A stretch of 64,000 nucleotides of DNA from Lachnospiraceae bacterium (GTDB taxonomy: Bacteria; Bacillota; Clostridia; Lachnospirales; Lachnospiraceae): assembly GCA_017509985.1 (NCBI GenBank), contig JAFWOE010000031.1:1-64000 (forward strand), in the 5' to 3' direction. The position numbers and the translations under genes are program-made. The first letter of the stretch is position 1. Every line of letters starts with the position of its first letter. Below the pieces are notes generated by a model. The model did not search any database, had not been told where the DNA came from, and saw only the letters and a program-made list of their open reading frames with translations. Positions 26,001 to 35,115 of the stretch are shown one piece after another.

Positions 26001-27277
26001 CGTTTTTCCCCGATGCGGACTTCCGCGCTTCTGGCATGGGCGGTAAGCCCCTCTCTGCGTGCAAAAGCCGCAATATCTTCAGCAACTCCCTGAAATGCTT
26101 CTTTGGAATAATAAGTATACTGTGATTTCTTGACAAAATCATCTACCGAAAGAGGGCTGAAAAAGCGTGCCGTTCCGGAGGTCGGAAGGGTGTGGTTCGG
26201 ACCGGCCAGATAATCTCCGAGCGCTTCCGCCGCATATCTTCCCATAAAGACCGATCCGGCATTTTTAATGGAGTCCAGATAGTCAAACGGATCGTCCACG
26301 CACAGTTCCAGATGTTCCGGCGCGATCTCATTGGCGATATCCACAGCCTGCTTCAGATCGTCGGCGACAATGATCTTTCCGTTGTTCTCAATGGATGCCC
26401 GTGCGATCTCTTCTCTTTCCAGCAGCTTCAGCTGCCGTTCGATCTCCGCCTGCACAGCCTTTGCCAGCGCCATGGAATCGGTCACCAGCACGGCACTTGC
26501 ATTCTTATCATGTTCCGCCTGCGACAGCAGGTCTGCGGCTACATTGACCGGATCGGACGCTTCGTCGGCAAGGACCAGTATCTCACTCGGTCCGGCGATC
26601 ATATCGATGGAGACCTGTCCGAAAACCTGTTTCTTCGCTTCCGCGACAAATGCGTTCCCGGGTCCTACGATCTTGTCGACTTTTTTAATGGTCTCTGTCC
26701 CGTAAGCCAGGGCTGCAACTGCCTGCGCTCCGCCGACCTTGTAGATCCTGTCTACGCCTGCAACGGACGCAGCCGCAAGGATTTCCGGCGCAACGGATCC
26801 GTCGCTTCCCGGCGGTGTTGTGATCACGACCTCACGGCATCCGGCAATCCGGGCCGGGATCGAATCCATGAGCACCGTAGAGGGATAGGCCGCCGTACCG
26901 CCCGGCACATAAAGCCCAACCCGTTCCAGCGGGATGACTTTCTGTCCGATCACGATGCCCGGCTCATCGTTGATGATAAAACTGTTTCTCTTCTGTTTTT
27001 CATGGAATTTCGTAATATTCGACGCGGCTCTTTTCAGGATCCGAAGGAAGTCTTCCCCGACCTGATCCATTGCTTCCCGGATCTCTTCTTCACTGACAGC
27101 CAGTTCCGAAAGATCGGCATGGTCAAAATTCCTTGTATACTCAAAAAGCGCTGCATCGCCGTTTTGCCGTACGTTTTCAATAATTCCGGCTACAATATCG
27201 GATACGTCATCCAACGGTACGTTTCGGCTGAAGATCTCTTCATTTGAGACTTCTGCCGTGCTGAGAATCCGGATCAT
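25997..27277 (-). CDS. hisD: Histidinol dehydrogenase
   Basis: The 426-residue Zn-dependent enzyme makes the last two oxidations of histidinol to histidine with NAD. Signature segments are VGLYVPGGTAAYPSTVLM, IAGPSEILVLAD and GPNHTLPTSGTARFFSPLSV. It follows hisG by one base and overlaps hisC. Confidence 0.97.
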   Translation of the reverse strand: MIRILSTAEVSNEEIFSRNVPLDDVSDIVAGIIENVRQNGDAALFEYTRNFDHADLSELAVSEEEIREAMDQVGEDFLRILKRAASNITKFHEKQKRNSFIINDEPGIVIGQKVIPLERVGLYVPGGTAAYPSTVLMDSIPARIAGCREVVITTPPGSDGSVAPEILAAASVAGVDRIYKVGGAQAVAALAYGTETIKKVDKIVGPGNAFVAEAKKQVFGQVSIDMIAGPSEILVLADEASDPVNVAADLLSQAEHDKNASAVLVTDSMALAKAVQAEIERQLKLLEREEIARASIENNGKIIVADDLKQAVDIANEIAPEHLELCVDDPFDYLDSIKNAGSVFMGRYAAEALGDYLAGPNHTLPTSGTARFFSPLSVDDFVKKSQYTYYSKEAFQGVAEDIAAFARREGLTAHARSAEVRIGEKR

Positions 27278-27278
27278 T

Positions 27279-27896
27279 TCAAATCATCTCCTTCAGGCTG
27301 CTTACCAGTTTTTCGATCTGCTCTGTATTGAATTTAAAAGCCGATTTGTTCGCGATCAGTCTTGCGCTGATCGGAAAAATGGATTCAATTACTTCCAGGT
27401 TGTTTTCCTTTAACGTCGTCCCTGTTTCGACAATATCCACAATCACATCAGAAAGGCCGAGGATCGGCGCGATCTCGATCGACCCGTTCAGATGAATGAT
27501 ATCGATGTCTCTCCCGGTCGAGGCATAAAACTCCCTTGCGGCCCTGGAAAACTTCGTAGCCACAACAAGCGTTCTTTTTTTATCGTCCCGGAAGCCCCGC
27601 GGCGCGGCAACCGCCATCCTGCATTTGCCGATCCCGAGATCCAGCAGCTCATACACATCCGGGGCATATTCCACCAGAATGTCTTTCCCTGCCACCCCGA
27701 TATCCGCTGCACCGCGCTCGACATAGATCGCGACGTCGGAAGGCTTGACCCAGAAATAACGGACTCCGGCTTCTTCGTTTTCAAAAATCAGTTTCCGGCC
27801 TTTTTCCATGATGGACGGGCAGGGAAAGCCGGCAGAAGCAAACATTTCATAGACCTGTTCACCCAGTCTGCCCTTCGGCAGTGCTACACTTAACAT
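27279..27896 (-). CDS. hisG: ATP phosphoribosyltransferase, short catalytic subunit
   Basis: The 205-residue HisG-S form catalyses the first committed step from ATP and PRPP. It lacks the C-terminal regulatory domain, so it needs HisZ, encoded just upstream with a 7-bp overlap. The PRPP-binding loop region is EIAPILGLSDVIVDIVETGTT. Confidence 0.97.
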   Translation of the reverse strand: MLSVALPKGRLGEQVYEMFASAGFPCPSIMEKGRKLIFENEEAGVRYFWVKPSDVAIYVERGAADIGVAGKDILVEYAPDVYELLDLGIGKCRMAVAAPRGFRDDKKRTLVVATKFSRAAREFYASTGRDIDIIHLNGSIEIAPILGLSDVIVDIVETGTTLKENNLEVIESIFPISARLIANKSAFKFNTEQIEKLVSSLKEMI

Positions 27897-28849
27897 GATG
27901 CCACCTCGCTGTCCAGTAGGATCCTCTCAAGCATATCCAGATAAACTGCAAAGCCGATGGCCCTGGATCGTCTTCCCATACGCTTCATCAGGTTGTCATA
28001 CTGTCCTCCGGAAAGGACCGATCCGGGAACGCCTTTCAGGAAGCCCTTGAAAATGATCCCGTTGTAGTATTTCAGATCACTGACAACCGAAAAGTCAATG
28101 ATCACTTTATCCCCGAGTCCTTCACTGACCAGAATGTCCAGCGACTTCTCCATGCTTTCGATGTATTCGGAACAGTTCTTTTTCGCGCAGAGTTCCTTCA
28201 GCATGGGAAGGACTCTTCCGGGGGTACCGTAGATGCCGACAAGTGAAATAAGGTCCTCCGCCATTGCAGGATCGATCCCGTTGTCGGCGCATATCCGCGG
28301 TATGGAGTGTACGTTCTTTTCATTTACGCATTTCAGGATATCATTTCGCACATCACGGTCGTGCGTAAGCTCGTCCACGAAAGCGGCGAGTACGTCCAGC
28401 TGGGCAGTCTCAAGGATAAAATCCGGTGAGATCTGCAGCAGGCTTCTGGCAGCAAGTGTAAGGACTTCACCGATACACAGTTCATCTATACAGCCGAGGC
28501 ACTCCAGCCCGGTCTGCATGATTTCTTTAAAAGATCCGGTATTATTTGAGATCCGATAGACGTTTTCGTTATAGCAGAGCTTGGTAACGGTATCCGGGGC
28601 ATCTTTAGTATTCTTAATGATAGAAAGCGTGACGTCCGGCTTCAGAGCCATCAGGCTGCCGTTCGTATCGGTGAATGTGATCACGCTGTCCGAAACAAGA
28701 TAGTCCTTATTCGTAACATACAGATCGTATTCTTCGAATTTACTCATCCGGAACTTATCGTATCCGCAGCTTTTATAAAGACTGCGCAGCTCATAGATCA
28801 GTCTTTCGGTTCCGTCAAGAACACCCGGGTCAAAAGAAATCTTATCCAT
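27890..28849 (-). CDS. hisZ: ATP phosphoribosyltransferase regulatory subunit
   Basis: The 319-residue protein resembles the class II HisRS catalytic core (LKPDVTLSIIKN; YYNGIIFKGFL) without the anticodon domain. HisZ forms a hetero-octamer with short HisG and mediates histidine feedback. It is the first gene of the his operon and somewhat shorter than many HisZ proteins. Transcription probably starts inside the dyad at 28910-28955. Confidence 0.9.
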   Translation of the reverse strand: MDKISFDPGVLDGTERLIYELRSLYKSCGYDKFRMSKFEEYDLYVTNKDYLVSDSVITFTDTNGSLMALKPDVTLSIIKNTKDAPDTVTKLCYNENVYRISNNTGSFKEIMQTGLECLGCIDELCIGEVLTLAARSLLQISPDFILETAQLDVLAAFVDELTHDRDVRNDILKCVNEKNVHSIPRICADNGIDPAMAEDLISLVGIYGTPGRVLPMLKELCAKKNCSEYIESMEKSLDILVSEGLGDKVIIDFSVVSDLKYYNGIIFKGFLKGVPGSVLSGGQYDNLMKRMGRRSRAIGFAVYLDMLERILLDSEVASC

Positions 28850-28909
28850 GTTATAAATCCTTTGCGGTACGGATCCGCGAATTAAATATTACAAATTTTC
28901 AGTACAATT

Positions 28910-28955
28910 CACTTTAGCGTGCTACCATGCTAACACGCTGCAAAGTGAAAGTCAA
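28910..28955 (-). promoter_or_regulatory. His operon promoter embedded in a dyad
   Basis: On the minus strand TTGACT (28950-28955) and TAGCAT (28927-28932) are 17 bp apart. Arms cactttagcgtg (28910-28921) and cacgctgcaaagtg (28934-28947) form an imperfect palindrome with one 2-nt bulge, covering the spacer and -10 box. This fits a repressor operator. No T-box consensus was found in the leader. The gap 28850-29025 holds nothing else recognisable except a weak GC-rich hairpin after alr. Confidence 0.5.
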
Positions 28956-29025
28956 TACCGAATCCATATTATTTATCAAATAGAATTCCGAAGCCGGACC
29001 GGCTCCGGATCGTGAATCAGCTGTT

Positions 29026-30153
29026 TCAGTATACCCTCCGTACCCTGGGGCTTAACCGGCAGACAACTTCGTAATTGATCGTTCCGTCCAGTGCGGCGAT
29101 CTCGTCAGCAGAGATCTCCAGTTCACCGGACCGGCCGATCAGGACGACCGGATCCTCTTTCTGTACGTCTCTGATATGGCTGACATCGACCATAAACTGA
29201 TCCATGCAGACACGGCCGATGATCGGCGCATACTCGCCGCGGATGATCACGCGTCCCTTTCCGGAAAGCGCTCTCGGATAACCGTCAGCATAGCCGGCGC
29301 ATACCGTCGCGATTTTGGTAATTCCTTCTTTGGTAGTATAAGTCGCACCGTAGCTCACGCCTCTGCCCTCTTCAACGGATGCGACATTTACCACTTTTGC
29401 ATACCAGGAAAGTGCCGGTTTCAGGGGCAGGCGCTCCTTCTCCACTTCAGAAGAAGGATACAGTCCGTAGGTTACGATACCGGAGCGTACGCCGTTGTAG
29501 CCGCGGTCTTTATACATCATTGTCGCGGCACTGTTGAAGGCATGCTTAAGAGGGATATCGACATTTCTTTCGTCAAGCATCGCGATCAGCGCGTCAAACT
29601 CATCCAGCTGTTTTTCGGTATAACCGGAGGCTTCGCTTCCCTCCATATCCGCGCAGGAAAGATGTGTAAACATCCCGTCGATGCTGATGTTCGGGAGCTT
29701 TGAAATGATCCGGATCTCATCGGCAGATCCTTCATTGGAGCGGAAGCCGATCCGGGTCATGCCGGTATCCACGGCAATATGAACATGCGCCGTCATCCTG
29801 AGGGCCTTTGCGTATTCCGAAAGTTTTTCAGCGTCTTCTGCAGAATAGATCGCCGCCGTGATCCCGTTCCGGATCATTTCTTCATAGTCTTCCGGCGAGG
29901 TGTAGCCGAGGATCAGAATAGGCTTTGTAATGCCGGTTTCTCTTAATTCAACCGCCTCACCGATACAGGCAACACCGAACAGATCCGTGATCTGCTCCAC
30001 ATAAGAGGCTACCGCCCTGCTCCCGTGTCCGTACGCATTGGCCTTTACGACTGTGAGCAGCTTCGCTCCTTCCGGCATGATGGCCCGGACATTCATCAGG
30101 TTCGAATAGATCGCATCCAGCGAGATCTTTGCATAACAACGTTTGCTTTCCAT
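29026..30153 (-). CDS. alr: Alanine racemase
   Basis: The 375-residue PLP enzyme interconverts L- and D-alanine for peptidoglycan. The PLP lysine lies in VVKANAYGHG; the second catalytic Tyr region is RGVSYGATY. The ATG at 30153 (MESKRCYAKIS) is preceded by GGAG at good spacing; an in-frame GTG four codons earlier overlaps that site and is less likely. It is the last gene of the hup-to-alr string, 55 bp after the DUF4203-like gene. Confidence 0.96.
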   Translation of the reverse strand: MESKRCYAKISLDAIYSNLMNVRAIMPEGAKLLTVVKANAYGHGSRAVASYVEQITDLFGVACIGEAVELRETGITKPILILGYTSPEDYEEMIRNGITAAIYSAEDAEKLSEYAKALRMTAHVHIAVDTGMTRIGFRSNEGSADEIRIISKLPNISIDGMFTHLSCADMEGSEASGYTEKQLDEFDALIAMLDERNVDIPLKHAFNSAATMMYKDRGYNGVRSGIVTYGLYPSSEVEKERLPLKPALSWYAKVVNVASVEEGRGVSYGATYTTKEGITKIATVCAGYADGYPRALSGKGRVIIRGEYAPIIGRVCMDQFMVDVSHIRDVQKEDPVVLIGRSGELEISADEIAALDGTINYEVVCRLSPRVRRVY

Positions 30154-30172
30154 TTTACTCCACACTTTATCT

Positions 30173-30194
30173 CCGGCATGCGCCGGCGTTTTTT
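30173..30194 (+). terminator. Hairpin with plus-strand T-run near the alr start
   Basis: ccggc (30173-30177) and gccgg (30182-30186) with a 4-nt loop are followed on the plus strand by six Ts (30189-30194). The T-run is on the strand opposite all nearby genes. It could end an antisense transcript over alr or be a chance structure in the intergenic leader. Confidence 0.3.
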
Positions 30195-30208
30195 CCTGTG
30201 ATTCTCAA

Positions 30209-30781
30209 TTAGTGTTTTCTGTTCATTATAAACTGAACGACCAGGCCGATCACTGCAAGAATGCCGATGATCGCGAAGTACATGGGCTGTTTGCTTGAAA
30301 TATAACCGGACAAACCGGCAAAAGCCGATACCGCATTGATCGAACCCGAAACAGAAGTATAGATAATGATGACCGGTGCAAAGAACCGGACCGCCAGCAT
30401 GCCGATGATCACGCCGATCGCGGCGGCAATGATGACCGCGACAATGCTCCAGTTCCCGGTTTTCGGGAAAGGAATCTGAAGGGCCAGATTGAATGCCAGC
30501 GAAAACGCCATGAGAAACACCCCGACCAGGAAAAGCTTGACTGCCAGAAGGGCCAGCACGATTCCGATGGCGATACCCAGAACGACCGACCAGGCCGTTT
30601 CCAGATGGAACAGGTTCAGTGCAAGCAGGAGCCCGATCAGGAAGCCGGCAACAAAACCTACAAAAGCACAGGTGAACTTGAAGAGCTTATAGCCGAACAG
30701 GCACTGAAGCAGATAGTAGATCAGTGCGATCACAAGCAGTACGGTACTCATCTGAGATGAAATATTCTGAAAAAGATCCAT
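30209..30781 (-). CDS. DUF4203/TMEM198-like membrane protein
   Basis: The 190-residue protein is almost entirely hydrophobic, with about seven predicted membrane segments and glycine-rich helices (FVGFVAGFLIGLLLALNLF, VLGIAIGIVLALLAVKLF). It resembles the DUF4203/TMEM198 group, whose function in bacteria is unknown. It lies between the GH13 amylase (14 bp) and alr in the same direction. No catalytic motif is seen. Confidence 0.7.
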   Translation of the reverse strand: MDLFQNISSQMSTVLLVIALIYYLLQCLFGYKLFKFTCAFVGFVAGFLIGLLLALNLFHLETAWSVVLGIAIGIVLALLAVKLFLVGVFLMAFSLAFNLALQIPFPKTGNWSIVAVIIAAAIGVIIGMLAVRFFAPVIIIYTSVSGSINAVSAFAGLSGYISSKQPMYFAIIGILAVIGLVVQFIMNRKH

Positions 30782-30794
30782 ATTACACTCTCCT

Positions 30795-32720
30795 TTACAG
30801 TTTTCCGGCGAAAACCAGTACGCCTTCGGGGCCGATATCCGTTACAAGCAGGCCGTTATGCGCTATAAACCGGCTTGTATCGAATTTAAACCCGTCTTTC
30901 CAGCCGGAAAGCACACAGATTACTTCACGATTGTCTTCAAAGCCCGGGAGGCCGGCAGGCCAGACCGGGATCTTCAGGTTCACTTCTTTCGGTGCTGCAG
31001 ATACTGCCGTGATCAGGAATTCCCTGTCCGTAAACCGTGCAAATGCAAAGACACTGTTTTCGGCATACAGGATCACAGTAGAAGCATCTTTTACAAATGA
31101 ATAAGTCTTCCTCAGTTTTCCGAGGCCTTTAAAATAATCCAGCAGTTCTTCATCTGCGTTATTCCAAGGATAACATCTCCGGTTATCCGGATCGGTGAAA
31201 CCGCAGAGTCCCGCTTCGTCCCCGTAATAAAGCCCCGGGCTTCCTTTCCAGAAATACATAAAAGCCGCGGCCTGCCGCAGTATGCTTTTCCGGATCTCTT
31301 TCCCGGCTTCATCCGTTTTTGAGGGATCAAAGCGGCCGGTCTTCCCGTTTGTCCGGGTAAGGAAGCGTGAATGATCATGATTGTCCAGCTGGTTCAGTGC
31401 CGAAAGGACACTGCTGTCAGGCATCAGGGCGCATTCCAGATTCAGAATTTTCCGGAGTCCCTCTGCATTGCCTTTCAGAACCGGCGCTGCAGAGTCGCTG
31501 TGCTTGTCGATCCCGGTGAAGAAGAAAGACACAGGCTCCATAAAGCCTCTGTAATTCATAATACTGTCCCACTCTCCTCCGGAGAGCCAGGCACGGGCAT
31601 CCTCATAATGCTCGGCAAGGATCAGCTTGTCCTCTCCGGCCTCCTTTACCGCAGTCCGGAACTTCTTCCAGAATTCATGATTGTATTTTTCGGAATGGCC
31701 GAGATCTGCTGCGACGTCCAGCCTCCAGCCGTCCGCACCGAAGGGTCCGGTGATCCATTTCCGTGCGACGTTAAGAATGTCTCTTTCCAGGGAGGGATCC
31801 CCCTCGTAATTGAGTTTCGGCAGTGTCGGGACATTCCACCATGCCTCATATTCCGTACATGCGCGGTTACGGAAAACAAAGCGGTCATGATAAGGACTGT
31901 CCGGGTTTTTGTAAGCACCGCGGACATCCGCATTTTTTTCTTCTTTATCGAACCATTTATGATCCGAGCTGCAGTGGTTAAAGACCCCGTCGATCACCAC
32001 TTTTATGCCTGCTTCGTGGGCTGTCCGCACAAGTTCTGAAAATAGCCGGTCCGAAGCCTCTTCGTCCCCGTAAACACCGAAGCCGGTATCGATATGCTCA
32101 TAATCCGCGCAGTCGTATTTATGACTGGAAGGAGATTTGAAGATGGGGTTCAGATAGATCGCTTCGATCCCCAGTTCCTTCAGATAAGATATTCTGGAAA
32201 TGATCCCCTGCAGGTTTCCTCCATAGATCTGCCGGTAGGTATCCTTATGAAGCGGGTCATCCCAGTCGGACCAGATCACCGGTTTTCCGCTGTAAAGCGT
32301 TTCCGGCTTCTGCTGCTCTCCCCCGACTCTGCAGAAACGATCGGGAAAGATCTGATAATACAGACAGCCTTTCGACCAGTCCGGTGTGCGAAATCCCGGA
32401 ATGATCCGAAACGGAAGGATCGGACGCTCACCGCGGACCGCGCCGGCCTTGTCATACCGGACCTCTCCTTCCTCCGTTTCGATCCGGAATGAATACGGGA
32501 TCACGGAATCCTTCACCTCGATTCCGGCAGTATAATAATCAAAATTATGCTTTTCGGATTCCCAGGTCATCGGGACCTCTTCATCCTCCAGGCATAAGAA
32601 AACACTCCGCGCCTGGTATCTCCCGGTACGGAGTCTGATCTTTACGCTTTCGAAAGCCCCCGGCTCCGCCGGAGTTCGATAGTATTTTGTTTCATCGGAA
32701 TAAAAAGTCCTGGTCTCCAC
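30795..32720 (-). CDS. GH13 family alpha-amylase (neopullulanase/cyclomaltodextrinase-like)
   Basis: The 641-residue protein has an N-terminal beta-sandwich domain (about residues 1-120), a GH13 barrel and a C-terminal beta domain. All four GH13 regions are present: DGVFNHCS (about 247), GWRLDVAADLGH with the nucleophile Asp (about 332), LAEHYED with the acid Glu (about 368) and DNHDHSR (about 443). There is no signal peptide, so it acts in the cytoplasm, probably on imported maltodextrins, cyclodextrins or glycogen. The GTG start directly follows the ftsH stop, suggesting translational coupling. Confidence 0.92.
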   Translation of the reverse strand: METRTFYSDETKYYRTPAEPGAFESVKIRLRTGRYQARSVFLCLEDEEVPMTWESEKHNFDYYTAGIEVKDSVIPYSFRIETEEGEVRYDKAGAVRGERPILPFRIIPGFRTPDWSKGCLYYQIFPDRFCRVGGEQQKPETLYSGKPVIWSDWDDPLHKDTYRQIYGGNLQGIISRISYLKELGIEAIYLNPIFKSPSSHKYDCADYEHIDTGFGVYGDEEASDRLFSELVRTAHEAGIKVVIDGVFNHCSSDHKWFDKEEKNADVRGAYKNPDSPYHDRFVFRNRACTEYEAWWNVPTLPKLNYEGDPSLERDILNVARKWITGPFGADGWRLDVAADLGHSEKYNHEFWKKFRTAVKEAGEDKLILAEHYEDARAWLSGGEWDSIMNYRGFMEPVSFFFTGIDKHSDSAAPVLKGNAEGLRKILNLECALMPDSSVLSALNQLDNHDHSRFLTRTNGKTGRFDPSKTDEAGKEIRKSILRQAAAFMYFWKGSPGLYYGDEAGLCGFTDPDNRRCYPWNNADEELLDYFKGLGKLRKTYSFVKDASTVILYAENSVFAFARFTDREFLITAVSAAPKEVNLKIPVWPAGLPGFEDNREVICVLSGWKDGFKFDTSRFIAHNGLLVTDIGPEGVLVFAGKL

Positions 32721-34571
32721 TTATGAAATCGAAATCGGTTCGGAAACATCCGTTCCGTGCAGATCGGCAAAGATCCGTTCAAACTCCTCTCTGGAAAGTC
32801 TTTCTTTCTGGATCAGCTGTCTGGCCGACTCATCCAGAACATCCTGGTATTTTGCGATCAGGCTGCGCGCGATCTGATGGCATTCCTTTACGATCCTTGT
32901 AACTTCTTCATCGATTACGGATGCGGTCTTGTCACTGTAGTTCCTGGTATGGCCCCAGTCACGGCCGATAAATACCTCTTCCTGGTCGTCATAGGCAATC
33001 AGCCCGACCGTCTCTGACATTCCGAACCGGGTGACCATCGCCCGTGCAATGGCAGTGCACTGCTTGATATCCTGGGAGGCACCTGTGGTAATATCGTCAA
33101 AACGCATCTCCTCGGCAACTCTTCCGCCAAGGCCGACAACAATACGCTCCAGCATCATATTCCGGGTCTGGAAAACATTGTCGGTCTCCGGCAGCGGCAT
33201 CGTATAGCCGGCTGCCCCCATACCCGTTGGAACGATGGATATCGTATATACCGGATCCATGTTCGGAAGGACATGGAAAAGGATCGCATGTCCGGATTCG
33301 TGGTACGCCGTGATCCTCTTCTCTTTTTCCGACATGACTTTGCTTTTTTTCTCTTTTCCGACGCCGATCTTAAGGAAAGAAGCCTTAATATCCTCCTGGG
33401 TGATAAAGCTTCTGTTATCCGAAGCCGCACGTATGGCTGCCTCATTCAGAAGGTTCTCCAGATCCGCACCTGCAAAGCCCGCGGTAGTCTGGGCGATCTG
33501 CTTCAGGTCGACATCGTCGCCGAGCGGTTTGTCTTTGGCATGGACTTTCAGGATCTCTTCGCGGGCTTTTACGTCGGGAGTCCCGACAGTGATCGTCCGG
33601 TCAAAACGTCCCGGACGCCGGATCGCGGGATCCAGTATATCCGGACGGTTCGTCGCAGCAAGCACGATAATGCCTTCGTTCGTGCCGAATCCGTCCATTT
33701 CGACCAGCAGCTGGTTCAGCGTCTGTTCTCTCTCGTCATGGCCGCCGCCCATGCCGCTGCCTCTTTTCCTTGCTACCGCATCAATCTCATCGATAAAAAC
33801 GATGCACGGATGGTTTTTCTTTGCACTACTGAAAAGGTCCCGGACCCTGGAAGCACCCACGCCGACAAACATTTCGACAAAGTCGGAACCCGAGATCGAA
33901 AAGAAGGGTACGCCGGCCTCTCCCGCAACGGCTTTCGCGATCAGGGTTTTGCCGGTTCCGGGAGAGCCTACAAGAAGAACTCCCTTCGGGATCCGGGCGC
34001 CGAGCCGGGTATATTTTTCGGGATCCCGGAGAAAATCGACGATCTCCTCCAGCTCCTCTTTTTCTTCATCCAGTCCGGCCACATCGGTAAAACGGGTCTT
34101 CTGATCCTCGGCAGACGACATTCTCGCACTGCTCTTTCCGAAATTCATCATCTGCTGATTTGCGGAATTCGCGCTGCTGTTCCTTCTAAGGAAAAACAGA
34201 AGGACAAAGATCATGACCGCAAAAAATGCGATCGGCAGGATAATATTCCATACCATATCCTTATTCGGCACATTCGTGACTTTGTAGGATATATTATTCT
34301 CTTTGAGCCTGGTGATCTCTTCATTGACGTCCGTAACGTAAACGGAAAAAGCACCGCCTTCTGCCGTCATATAGGAAACATAGCCGGTCGGAACTTCCGT
34401 ATTCTGATGAACGACCGCCTCTTTGACGCTTCCCGACTCCAGCATTGTCTCGTATTCCGAATTGCTGATGTTCGTGATCGATGAAGAGCTTCTCGAATAA
34501 TAGGAAAAAACACCTACGATCAGGATCAGGAACAGAACATATATCAGCCAGCCTCTGCTTTGTCTCTGCAC
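32721..34571 (-). CDS. ftsH: ATP-dependent zinc metalloprotease FtsH
   Basis: The 616-residue membrane-anchored AAA+ protease degrades misfolded and regulatory membrane proteins. There are two membrane segments (about residues 8-25 and 105-128). The Walker A is GSPGTGKT (about 200), with Ser where most FtsH have Pro. Walker [10 protein letters not shown], the second region of homology and the zinc site HESGH (about 430) are intact. It follows hpt by 19 bp in the tilS-hpt-ftsH order widely conserved in Firmicutes. Confidence 0.97.
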   Translation of the reverse strand: MQRQSRGWLIYVLFLILIVGVFSYYSRSSSSITNISNSEYETMLESGSVKEAVVHQNTEVPTGYVSYMTAEGGAFSVYVTDVNEEITRLKENNISYKVTNVPNKDMVWNIILPIAFFAVMIFVLLFFLRRNSSANSANQQMMNFGKSSARMSSAEDQKTRFTDVAGLDEEKEELEEIVDFLRDPEKYTRLGARIPKGVLLVGSPGTGKTLIAKAVAGEAGVPFFSISGSDFVEMFVGVGASRVRDLFSSAKKNHPCIVFIDEIDAVARKRGSGMGGGHDEREQTLNQLLVEMDGFGTNEGIIVLAATNRPDILDPAIRRPGRFDRTITVGTPDVKAREEILKVHAKDKPLGDDVDLKQIAQTTAGFAGADLENLLNEAAIRAASDNRSFITQEDIKASFLKIGVGKEKKSKVMSEKEKRITAYHESGHAILFHVLPNMDPVYTISIVPTGMGAAGYTMPLPETDNVFQTRNMMLERIVVGLGGRVAEEMRFDDITTGASQDIKQCTAIARAMVTRFGMSETVGLIAYDDQEEVFIGRDWGHTRNYSDKTASVIDEEVTRIVKECHQIARSLIAKYQDVLDESARQLIQKERLSREEFERIFADLHGTDVSEPISIS

Positions 34572-34590
34572 TTTGCTACCTCTCGTTCCA

Positions 34591-35115
34591 TCAATCTTCT
34601 TCTACGATCCCGATATAAGGGATATTGCGGTATTTCTGATCCAGATCCAGCCCGTAACCCACAATGTATTCATCGGGAATCGTGAACCCGCAGTAATCCA
34701 CGGGAACCTGTGTCACTCTTCTGTCCGGCTTGTCCAGCAGCGTACAAAGGCGCAGGCTTGCCGGATCCCGGTCTTTCAGGACTTCCAGAAGGAGGGCCAG
34801 GGTTCTGCCGGAATCGATAATATCCTCTACGACAAGGACATGCCTGCCGGTTATGGATTCGTCCAGGTCCTTTGTTATATTGACCACACCGGAAGATTCC
34901 GTACCGGCTCCGTAACTGGATGCCGACATAAAATCCAGGGATACCGGAAGCCGGATCTCTCTGGCAAGGTCGCACATGAAAAAGACGCCGCCTTTCAGGA
35001 CGCAGATCATCCGGATCTCTTTTCCCTGATAATCCGCAGTGATCTGTTCACCCAGTTCCCGGATCCTTTTCATTATAGTATCATGACTGATCATTTCACG
35101 GATCTTTATGCTCAT
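34591..35115 (-). CDS. hpt: Hypoxanthine(-guanine) phosphoribosyltransferase
   Basis: The 174-residue enzyme salvages hypoxanthine and guanine to IMP and GMP. The PRPP motif VLVVEDIIDSGRTL is intact. Its ATG, with GGAGAG upstream, lies within the 3' end of tilS (20-bp overlap). In Bacillus, TilS and Hpt jointly influence ftsH expression; the same gene order is kept here. Confidence 0.97.
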   Translation of the reverse strand: MSIKIREMISHDTIMKRIRELGEQITADYQGKEIRMICVLKGGVFFMCDLAREIRLPVSLDFMSASSYGAGTESSGVVNITKDLDESITGRHVLVVEDIIDSGRTLALLLEVLKDRDPASLRLCTLLDKPDRRVTQVPVDYCGFTIPDEYIVGYGLDLDQKYRNIPYIGIVEED

